From Streptomyces sp. NBC_00459 (lineage in GTDB: Bacteria; Actinomycetota; Actinomycetes; Streptomycetales; Streptomycetaceae): DNA of 64,000 nt. A model generated the notes under the pieces. The model was not told where the DNA came from. It searched no databases and was given only the letters and a program-made list of their open reading frames with translations. The DNA lies in the NCBI RefSeq assembly GCF_036013955.1, contig NZ_CP107903.1, forward strand, positions 558,001 to 622,000, read 5' to 3'. A program made the translations under genes and the position numbers. Of this stretch, positions 58,278-64,000 are shown one piece after another; position 1 is the stretch's first letter; every line of letters begins with the position of its first letter.

Positions 58278-58928
58278 GTGACCGCCATCCCCGAAGAGCC
58301 CGCCTGGCGCCAGCGCGCCGTAGAGCGATCCACCCGCGCCGCGAAACAGCGCGCCGAGCAGCGCGTCCAGCGCTTCCTGGACGCCGCACAGGAACTCATC
58401 GCGGAGAAGGGGACGACCGACTTCACCGTCCAGGAGGTCGTCGACCGCTCGAAGCAGTCGCTGCGCAGCTTCTACCAGCACTTCGACGGCAAGCACGAGC
58501 TGCTGCTCGCCCTGTTCGAGGACGCCCTCTCCACATCGGCGATCGAGATCCGCGAGGCCACGTCGGGTGCGGGCGAGCCACTGTCCCGGCTGCGTATCGC
58601 CGTGGAGCTACTGTTCGAGCAGTCGCTGCCCAACCCGGGTGTCCAGCGCCCTCTGTTCAGCGACTTCGCGCTGCAACTGCTGGTCAAGCATCCGGCTCAG
58701 GTGGCCACAGCGCACCTGCCCCTGCTCAACCTGTTCACCGAGCTGCTGGAGCAGGCCGCCGAGGCAGGCAGCGTCCACGCGGACAAGCCGCGCAGGCTGG
58801 CGGCGCTCCTCATGCAGACCGTCATGTTCTCCGCCCAGGCCAACGGTGTCCCCTCGGACAGCCACGCCCATCCGGTGACCGCCGACGAGGTGTGGCAGTT
58901 CTGCCTCGGCGGCATCTCCGGCGCCTGA
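58278..58928 (+). CDS. TetR/AcrR family transcriptional regulator, candidate island regulator
   Basis: A 216-residue TetR-type regulator. A basic arm (VERSTRAAKQRAEQRVQRF) precedes the HTH at about residues 34-75 (LDAAQELIAEKG, FTVQEVVDRSKQSLRSFYQHF, DGKHELLLALF). The ligand domain contains SRLRIAVELLFEQS and RRLAALLMQTVMFSAQANG. It is divergent from operon N across the palindrome 58170-58186. Because the same palindrome recurs across 44 kb of this island, this protein is the best candidate for its repressor, with a CoA thioester or the substrate as inducer. The GTG start is leaderless-like. The gene ends before a strong terminator. Confidence 0.92.
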   Translation: MTAIPEEPAWRQRAVERSTRAAKQRAEQRVQRFLDAAQELIAEKGTTDFTVQEVVDRSKQSLRSFYQHFDGKHELLLALFEDALSTSAIEIREATSGAGEPLSRLRIAVELLFEQSLPNPGVQRPLFSDFALQLLVKHPAQVATAHLPLLNLFTELLEQAAEAGSVHADKPRRLAALLMQTVMFSAQANGVPSDSHAHPVTADEVWQFCLGGISGA

Positions 58929-58952
58929 GCCACGCCGCACCCACCAGACACA

Positions 58953-58999
58953 GATCGCCCGCGTTGCCGAGAACAACATTCTCGGCAACGCGGGCGATC
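58953..58999. terminator. Perfect 21-bp stem terminator, bidirectional
   Basis: Arms 58953-58973 and 58979-58999 are exact reverse complements (21 bp) around a CAACA loop, in the 93-bp spacer between the convergent TetR and aldehyde dehydrogenase genes. The top of the stem contains GAGAAC-AAC-ATTCTC (58969-58983), one base away from the island operator. It may be chance or a dual-purpose element. It also marks the right border of the palindrome-bearing island. Confidence 0.85.
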
Positions 59000-59021
59000 G
59001 GCGTTCCGGCCCGGTGGGGCC

Positions 59022-60347
59022 TCAGCTCAGCGGCTTCGCCAGCACCGCCTTGCGGTGGCTGAACGTCTCGATCGAGTAGCGGCCGTGATAGCTGCCCATC
59101 CCGCTCTCCCCCACCCCGCCGAACGGCAGGTCGGAGACGGTGAGATGGGCGAGCGGCAGGCCGTAGCCGACGGCACCGGAGGACGTCTCGGCGGCGATCC
59201 GCTCCCTGGTCGTGCCGGACTCGGTGAACACGTACAGCGCGAGCGGCTTGTCGCGGTCGTTGATGAAGCCGATCGCGTCGTCCAGTCCGGGCACGGTGAC
59301 GATCGGCAGGATCGGGCCGAAGATCTCCTCCCGCATCACGGGCGAGGCGGGGTCGACGTCGGCGAGGACGGTCGGCGCGATGTACTTCGTCGTACGGTCC
59401 TTGACTCCGCCGGTGACGACCCGGCCCGAGTCGAGCAGGCCGCCGAGGCGGTCGAAGTGGCGTTCGTTGACGATCCGGCCGTACTCGGTGGAGGTGGCCG
59501 GGTCCGCGCCGAACAGGTTCTCGACGGCCTTGGCGAGGGCGGGCTCCAGCGCGGCGGCGGTGTCCGGGTCGGTCAGGACGTAGTCGGGGGCGACACAGGT
59601 CTGCCCGGCGTTGAGGAACTTGCCCCGGACCAGTCGGTCGGCGACGACGTCCACATCGATGCCGGTGTCGACGAACGCCGGGGACTTGCCGCCGAGTTCG
59701 AGGGCGACCGGGGTGAGGTGCTCGGCGGCGGCGCGCATCACGATCCGGCCGACGGTGCCGTTGCCGGTGTAGAAGATGTGGTCGAAGCGCTCGGCCAGCA
59801 GGGCCGTGGTCTCCGGGATGCCTCCCTCGACGACGGCGACCGCGTCCGTGTCCAGGTACTGGGGCAGCAGCCGGGCCACGACGTCGGAGGTGGCGGGGGC
59901 CAGCTCGCTCGGCTTGATCACCACCGCGTTGCCGGCGGCGATCGCGCCGACGACCGGGGTCAGCAGGAGCTGGACCGGATAGTTCCAGGGCGCGATGACC
60001 AGGGCGACGCCCAGCGGGTCGTACTGCGTCCAGGCCGTGGCGTCGGCGCCGAGGCGCTCGGGGACCGGCGCGGCCTCGGGGCGCAGCCAGCCGTCGAGGT
60101 GGTCGAGGGTGTGGTCGATCTCCCGGATCGTGAAGTCGATCTCCGTGCGGTAAGCCTCGGTCGAGCTCTTGCCGAGGTCCGCGTGGAGTGCGGCTGCCAC
60201 GTCCTTGCCGTGCTCCGTGAGCAGTGCGCGCAGCCGGCCGAGTTGGGCCTTGCGCCACTCGACGGGCTTGGTGCGGCCCGTGCGGAAGGTGGCACGCAGG
60301 CGCGCCACGATGTCGGCCGGCTGCTCGGGGGACGTGGGGTGGTTCAC
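59022..60347 (-). CDS. Aldehyde dehydrogenase (NAD(P)+)
   Basis: A 441-residue class 3-like ALDH, short as typical for coniferyl/fatty aldehyde dehydrogenases. VALVIAPWNYPVQLLLTPVVGAIAAG holds the catalytic Asn, FYTGNGTVGRIVMRAA binds NAD, the Glu is in VALELGGKSPAFV, Cys251 in NAGQTCVAPDYV, and the late EIFGPILPIVTV block is intact. GTG 60347 has GAGCGAGG upstream; the frame open to 60458 shows no homology. It likely oxidises aliphatic or aromatic aldehydes. It stands alone, with no island operator in front. Confidence 0.93.
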   Translation of the reverse strand: MNHPTSPEQPADIVARLRATFRTGRTKPVEWRKAQLGRLRALLTEHGKDVAAALHADLGKSSTEAYRTEIDFTIREIDHTLDHLDGWLRPEAAPVPERLGADATAWTQYDPLGVALVIAPWNYPVQLLLTPVVGAIAAGNAVVIKPSELAPATSDVVARLLPQYLDTDAVAVVEGGIPETTALLAERFDHIFYTGNGTVGRIVMRAAAEHLTPVALELGGKSPAFVDTGIDVDVVADRLVRGKFLNAGQTCVAPDYVLTDPDTAAALEPALAKAVENLFGADPATSTEYGRIVNERHFDRLGGLLDSGRVVTGGVKDRTTKYIAPTVLADVDPASPVMREEIFGPILPIVTVPGLDDAIGFINDRDKPLALYVFTESGTTRERIAAETSSGAVGYGLPLAHLTVSDLPFGGVGESGMGSYHGRYSIETFSHRKAVLAKPLS

Positions 60348-60439
60348 GATGCCTCGCTCACGGTGTTCTGATGCGGTGGTCTCCGGCACGGAAGGCCGGC
60401 TCGATGCTCTCGACTCACATGCCAACCTTTCACGCGGCA

Positions 60440-60449
60440 GAATATATTC
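60440..60449. promoter_or_regulatory. AT-rich dyad GAATATATTC, possible promoter of ALDH gene
   Basis: A perfect 10-bp dyad in the 177-bp spacer right of the aldehyde dehydrogenase gene. TATATT in it could be a -10 box on the minus strand, about 90 bp upstream of the GTG. It is shorter than, and unlike, the island palindrome. The rest of the spacer shows nothing clear. Confidence 0.3.
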
Positions 60450-60524
60450 CACATACACGAAGATGACTTTGAGTAACTGATTGTCGCTGTACGTTTCAGA
60501 TCCGGGCGGTGATCAGGCCGTGCG

Positions 60525-60878
60525 TCAGTCGTCGACCTGACCGAGGAAGGGCCGGACCTCGACCGGCATGGTGGTCGCCAGGGCGGCCTTGCGGCCCCAC
60601 TCCAGAGCGACGTCGAGATCGGGTGCCATCAGGAGGCAGATCCCGCCGAGAAACTCCTTGTTCTCCGCGTAGGGCCCTACGGTCTCCTCGATCTCGCCTC
60701 CCATGGGCCACAGCACGGTCGCGGCGTCCGGGCGGTGCAGTCCGCCCGCGAAGACCCACGCTCCGGCCTCACGCAACTCGTCGTGAAAGGCACTCAGTCT
60801 GTGGTTGATCTCCACCATGGCCTCCGGTGCGGACGGTTCACCGACCGGCTTCATGGCGCTGAGCAGGTAGTACTTCAT
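60525..60878 (-). CDS. YCII-related domain (DGPF) protein
   Basis: A 117-residue dimeric ferredoxin-like-fold protein: MKYYLLSAMKPVG, HDELREAGAWVFAGGLHRPDAATVL and NKEFLGGICLLMAPDLDVALEWGRKAAL, ending VEVRPFLGQ, match the YCII/DGPF family. These proteins often accompany ECF sigma factors, though none is near here. The function is unknown. ATG 60878 with AGGAGGA five bases upstream is preferred over ATG 60911. It is divergent from the dehydrogenase-like gene at 60977 across 98 bp. Confidence 0.88.
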   Translation of the reverse strand: MKYYLLSAMKPVGEPSAPEAMVEINHRLSAFHDELREAGAWVFAGGLHRPDAATVLWPMGGEIEETVGPYAENKEFLGGICLLMAPDLDVALEWGRKAALATTMPVEVRPFLGQVDD

Positions 60879-60976
60879 CACGTCCTCCTGGGCATCACGG
60901 CTCTGCCCCATCTCCTACACGAAGGGAACACCTCTGGGGAGGCACAACGCACCGCGACACCGGGAGAATCTTGTCC

Positions 60977-62023
60977 ATGACCGCCATCGCGCACCCGCTC
61001 GTCACCGTCGCCCGTCGGCTCGCCGCCGACGTCCTGGCCCCGCAGGCGGCCCGGGTCGACCAGGAAGGCGTGCCCGCGAGCAGCATCAAGGCCATCAAGC
61101 GGTCGGGGCTCCTCGGGGTGAGCGCACCGAAGGAGTACGGGGGCGCGAACGCGCCGGCCTCGGTGGCCCGGGAGGTCGCCGAGGTCCTGGCCGGGGCCTG
61201 CTGCTCGACCTGGTTCGTGCAGACACAGCACCACACCCCGGTGAAACTGCTGACGGAGTCCCAGCTCCCGGTACGGGAACGCCTGCTGGGTCCGCTGTCG
61301 ACGGGCGCGCTGCTGTCTGGGATCGCGTACGCGCACCTGCGCTCCTTCCCTCACGTCCCCGTGCGGGTCGGGTACGAGCGGGGCGGCTGGCGCTTCGACG
61401 GGACGGTGCCCTGGTACACGGGCTGGGGGCTGAACGACGTCATGCTGCTCGCGGGGCTGTCCGACACGGACGAGGTGGTGTTCGCCTTCGCCGACGCGCG
61501 CGAACAGTCGGGGCTGCGCGCCTCGCCGCCCATGCGCCTGGCGGCACTCACGGCCGCCCGGACCGTCTCCCTGGAGCTCAAGGGCCTGCGGCTGCCGGAG
61601 GAGGCGGTCGTCCTGCGCACCCCGCGCGAGAAGTTCGCCCTCGTCGACCTGCCCCGGGCCGCGAACACGAACCCGGCGGTGTTCGGAGTGGCGTACGCGG
61701 CCCTCGATCTCCTCGCCGCCCACCCGGACGCCACGGCGACCGCGCGCTCACTGCGCACCCGCCTCGACGCCGTACGCCGCAACGCGTACGCACTCGCGGA
61801 CCACCGCCGGCCCCAGGAGCACATCGCGGACCGGCTGGCGCTCAAGACCCGGGCGTACGACCTGATGCGCACGGCGACGACCGCGGCGATCGTCGCCGGG
61901 GGCGGCCGGTCGCTGGACCTGAACAGCCCGGCCCAACGTCTGGCCCGCGAAGGCCTGTTCCTACTGGTACAGGCCCAGACGACGGACATACGCGGCGCAC
62001 ACCTCGCCTCACTGGCCGACTAG
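60977..62023 (+). CDS. Acyl-CoA dehydrogenase-like (DszC/flavin monooxygenase-type) protein
   Basis: A 348-residue acyl-CoA dehydrogenase-fold protein. N-terminal VARRLAADVLAPQAARVDQEG and LLGVSAPKEYGGA fit the family, but the EPGxGSD loop is replaced by SGIAYAHLRS and the C-terminal YEGT/GTSE motif is absent. Such members act as reduced-flavin monooxygenases or as nitroalkane/sulfur-compound oxidases rather than dehydrogenases. ATG 60977 has GGGAG ten bases upstream; TTG 60971 is an alternative. It is probably part of the sulfur-scavenging edge with the SsuD- and SfnB-like genes, although on the opposite strand. Confidence 0.82.
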   Translation: MTAIAHPLVTVARRLAADVLAPQAARVDQEGVPASSIKAIKRSGLLGVSAPKEYGGANAPASVAREVAEVLAGACCSTWFVQTQHHTPVKLLTESQLPVRERLLGPLSTGALLSGIAYAHLRSFPHVPVRVGYERGGWRFDGTVPWYTGWGLNDVMLLAGLSDTDEVVFAFADAREQSGLRASPPMRLAALTAARTVSLELKGLRLPEEAVVLRTPREKFALVDLPRAANTNPAVFGVAYAALDLLAAHPDATATARSLRTRLDAVRRNAYALADHRRPQEHIADRLALKTRAYDLMRTATTAAIVAGGGRSLDLNSPAQRLAREGLFLLVQAQTTDIRGAHLASLAD

Positions 62024-62058
62024 CCCCTGAAAGGCTCGCGGAGCGCGCTTTCAGGGGC
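62023..62058. terminator. Bidirectional terminator hairpin
   Basis: GCCCCTGAAAG (62023-62033) pairs fully with CTTTCAGGGGC (62048-62058) around a 14-base loop. It begins at the stop codon of the dehydrogenase-like gene and lies in the spacer convergent with the SsuD-like gene. Confidence 0.8.
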
Positions 62059-62076
62059 GCGGGGAACTGCGCGACC
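62053..62076. repeat. 24-bp dispersed intergenic repeat, copy 2
   Basis: It is the exact reverse complement of 9135-9158 (core CGCGGGGAACTGCGCG). It overlaps the right arm of the terminator hairpin and lies in a convergent spacer, as copy 1 does. Confidence 0.75.
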
Positions 62077-62123
62077 AGCCCCCGCGGGCCCGCAGCATGC
62101 GAACTGCCGATCTCGCGGAGCGC

Positions 62124-63269
62124 CTAGCTCGCGAACGGCACCTGTGCCGCCGGGGCGGCGGCCGACGCGAACGGATGCCGCCACAGCCCCCGCGCGGCCA
62201 GCCTCGGCAGCACCCCCTCGCCGAACCAGTACGCCTCCTCCAGATGCGGATAGCCGGAGAGGACGAACTCGTCGATGCCCAGGGCGTGGTACTCGGCGAT
62301 ACGGTCGGCGACCTCGTCGTGGCTGCCGACGAGCGCGGTGCCGGCGCCGCCGCGCACCAGGCCGATACCGGCCCAGAGGTTGGGGTGGATCTCCAGCCCG
62401 TCCCGGTTGCCGCCGCCGTGCAGGGCGAGCATCCGCTGCTGCCCCTCCGACTCGCTGCGGGCGAGGCCGGCCTGGATGTCCCGTACGGTCCCCGGGTCGA
62501 AGCCCGCGAGGATCCGGTCCGCCTCCGCCCACGCCGCCTCGGCGGTGTCGCGGGTGATGACGTGCAGCCGGATGCCGAACCGCAGGGTGCGCCCCTGCCT
62601 GGCGGCCAGCCCTCTGACCCAGGCGATCTTCTCGGCGACCTGTGCGGGCGGTTCGCCCCAGGTGAGGTACACGTCGACGTACCGGGCGGCGACCTCACCG
62701 GCGATGGGTGAGGAGCCCCCGAAGTAGACCTCGGGGACCGGATCGGGCACCCGGGCCAGCTTCGCGTCCTCGACGCGGAGGTGTTCGCCGGTCAGGTCGA
62801 CCGTCTTGCCCTCCCACAACTCCCTTACGACTTCGAGGAATTCGCCGGTACGACGATAACGGGCGTCCTTGTCGAGAAAGTCGCCGTAGGCCTTCTGCTC
62901 ATGGCTCTCGCCGCCCGTGACCACGTTGAGGAGGAGCCGTCCGCCGGTCTGGCGCTGGAAGGTGGACGCCATCTGCGCGGCGAGGGTCGGGGAGACGAAG
63001 CCGGGGCGGAAGGCGACCAGGAACTTCAGTCGCTCGGTGTGCTGGCTGACCATCGCGGTGGTCAGCCAGGCGTCCTCGCACCAGGCACCGGTGGGGGTGA
63101 GCGCGCCGACGAAGCCCAGGTCCTCGGCGGCGCGGGCGATCTGACTCAGATAGGCGACCGTCGGCGGCCGGTTCTGTCCGAAGGCGGTGGCCGGGGTGCC
63201 GTGGCCGCCGCCGACGACATGGCGGCTGTCGCCGTTTGTGGGGAGGAACCAGTGGAAGGTGAGGGACAC
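62124..63269 (-). CDS. ssuD: LLM class FMNH2-dependent alkanesulfonate monooxygenase
   Basis: A 381-residue TIM-barrel flavin monooxygenase closely resembling SsuD, which releases sulfite from alkanesulfonates with FMNH2 and O2. Landmarks are FHWFLPTNGDSR, the active-site Cys in PTGAWCEDAWLTTAM, LKFLVAFRPGFVSPTLAAQ, LLLNVVTGGESHE, LYFGGSS-like VYFGGSSPIAGEVAA, DVYLTWGEPP, GLVRGGAGTALVGS and FVLSGYPHLEEAYWFGE. GTG 63269. The leftward order with the SfnB-like gene suggests a sulfur-acquisition operon distinct from the catabolic island. Confidence 0.92.
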   Translation of the reverse strand: MSLTFHWFLPTNGDSRHVVGGGHGTPATAFGQNRPPTVAYLSQIARAAEDLGFVGALTPTGAWCEDAWLTTAMVSQHTERLKFLVAFRPGFVSPTLAAQMASTFQRQTGGRLLLNVVTGGESHEQKAYGDFLDKDARYRRTGEFLEVVRELWEGKTVDLTGEHLRVEDAKLARVPDPVPEVYFGGSSPIAGEVAARYVDVYLTWGEPPAQVAEKIAWVRGLAARQGRTLRFGIRLHVITRDTAEAAWAEADRILAGFDPGTVRDIQAGLARSESEGQQRMLALHGGGNRDGLEIHPNLWAGIGLVRGGAGTALVGSHDEVADRIAEYHALGIDEFVLSGYPHLEEAYWFGEGVLPRLAARGLWRHPFASAAAPAAQVPFAS

Positions 63270-63314
63270 CGAAGATCTCCGATCGGGAACGTCGCGTACG
63301 TGGCGCAGGTCGCG

Positions 63315-64000
63315 TTACAGCAGTCCGTGCCGGGGCGGTCTTGTGCCGTTCAGCACGTAGCGGCCGATGTGCTGGATCTTCCAGCGGGCCGGGTCGTGCA
63401 GGGTGTGGGTGCGGGCGTCCCGCCAATGCCGGTGCAGGTTCAGGGAGTTGAGGGCCGAGCGGGTTCCGGCGACCTCGAAGAGGGCCCCGGTGATCTCCAC
63501 GGCGGTGGTCGTCGCGTGCGCCTTCGCGACGGCCACCGCGATGGACGCCTCGGCCGCCGAGTCGTCGGTGAGGTCGGCGCCGGCCGCGTCCACGGCACGG
63601 GCCGCCTCGCGCAGCAGCGCCTCGGACGCCCGTAGCTGGACGGCGAGTTCACCGAACCGCTGGATCAGCAGCGGGTCGTCGGCGGCGGTCTCGGCGCCGC
63701 TCTCGAACCAGGGCCGGCTCTTGCTCCGGACGAACTCCGCGGCCTCGGCGAGCGCGCCCCCGGCGATACCCACGTCGATGGCGGTGTGCAGCAACTGCGC
63801 TACGGCGCCGTGGAGTTGCGGCCCCTGGAAGGTGAGGTGGTGCGGGAGGACCCGGTCGGCCGGGACGGGGACCGCGTCGAGCCGGACGGTGCCACTGGCC
63901 GTCGTGCGCTGGCCCATGCCGTCCCAGTCGTCCACGACCGTGAGGCCGGGCGCGTCGTGCGGGACGTACGCCACGTGCAGGTTGTCGTCCTCGGCGCGGG
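63315..64000 (-). CDS. SfnB-like acyl-CoA dehydrogenase-family monooxygenase, C-terminal part
   Basis: The C-terminal part of an acyl-CoA-dehydrogenase-fold flavin monooxygenase whose start lies beyond the right edge; the frame is still open at 64000 (residues just before the GTG at 63974 read DDNLH). DDWDGMGQRTTASGTVRLDAVPVP is the FAD-loop region of SfnB/DszC proteins. DVGIAGGALAEAAEFVRSKSRPWF and GTRSALNSLNLHRHWRDARTHTLHDP complete the C-terminal helical domain. SfnB-type enzymes are associated with sulfone and sulfonate use. It precedes ssuD by 45 bp on the same strand. Confidence 0.88.
   Translation of the reverse strand, partial: RAEDDNLHVAYVPHDAPGLTVVDDWDGMGQRTTASGTVRLDAVPVPADRVLPHHLTFQGPQLHGAVAQLLHTAIDVGIAGGALAEAAEFVRSKSRPWFESGAETAADDPLLIQRFGELAVQLRASEALLREAARAVDAAGADLTDDSAAEASIAVAVAKAHATTTAVEITGALFEVAGTRSALNSLNLHRHWRDARTHTLHDPARWKIQHIGRYVLNGTRPPRHGLL

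Noticed and set aside
60964..60969. GAGAAT near the start of the dehydrogenase-like gene at 60977 as an operator
   Set aside because: It is a single half-site without the ATTCTC partner, overlapping a GGGAG ribosome-binding site.

Overview
The window is high-GC actinobacterial DNA, most probably from a Streptomyces. The evidence is strong third-position GC bias, frequent GTG/TTG starts, tightly overlapping stop/start pairs (ATGA, GTGA, TGATG), F420-type enzymes, and a 24-bp intergenic element present twice in inverted orientation (9135-9158 and 62053-62076) that I recall as very common between Streptomyces genes. No rRNA, tRNA, phage, transposase or CRISPR was seen. Coding density is very high. 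The longest gene-free stretches are 47636-47870, 35064-35245, 60348-60524 and 58103-58277, all under 300 bp and mostly promoter or terminator DNA.

About 58 kb (1-58928) reads as one catabolic island for a hydrophobic carboxylic acid or a steroid/terpenoid-like compound handled as CoA thioesters. It encodes four acyl-CoA ligases, four class III CoA transferases, six acyl-CoA dehydrogenase polypeptides (two adjacent unequal pairs), five crotonases, two thiolases plus a DUF35-thiolase fusion, six SDRs, two P450s each with a small Fe-S ferredoxin, a Rieske oxygenase with a separately encoded FAD/[2Fe-2S] reductase, a split B12-dependent acyl-CoA mutase, two aldolase/hydrolase-type amidohydrolases plus one degenerate one, and a Liv-type ABC importer whose substrate-binding lipoprotein lies 28 kb from its permease. 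Signature genes of classical steroid ring cleavage (KstD, HsaC-type extradiol dioxygenase) are absent, so the substrate is unknown.

Layout: (A) 2-5815 rightward beta-oxidation operon; (B/C) 5825-9088 divergent CoA transferase-amidohydrolase and crotonase; (D) 9203-14239 leftward Liv transporter operon with two small unknown proteins; (E) 14354-18030 rightward PPOX, SnoaL-like, acyl-CoA dehydrogenase pair, thioesterase; (F) 18043-20635 ligase and thiolase; (G) 20690-22227 two SDRs; (H) 22298-31868 leftward ligases, amidohydrolase, mutase, LLM oxidoreductase, CoA transferase, VOC, SDR; (I) 31934-34543 reductase, crotonase, hydrolase-like protein; (J) TetR gene; (K) 35246-37068 P450 module; (L) 37154-47635 long leftward operon; (M) 47871-51969 SDR, CMD, Rieske oxygenase; (N) 52067-58102 leftward dehydrogenases with an APH-type kinase; (O) second TetR gene. 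The part from 59022 to the right edge (ALDH, YCII, dehydrogenase-like, SsuD-like, SfnB-like) looks like a separate neighbourhood with a sulfur-scavenging end.

The most striking unifying signal is a repeated palindrome, TGAGAAT-N3-ATTCTCA. Five perfect 7-3-7 copies, one core-perfect copy and one copy with a single mismatch in the arms sit at the promoters of operons E, F/G, H, I, M and N, often with a -10-like hexamer inside. It is probably the operator of one dedicated regulator that coordinates the island. The TetR protein at 58278-58928, divergent from operon N across one of these sites, is the best candidate.
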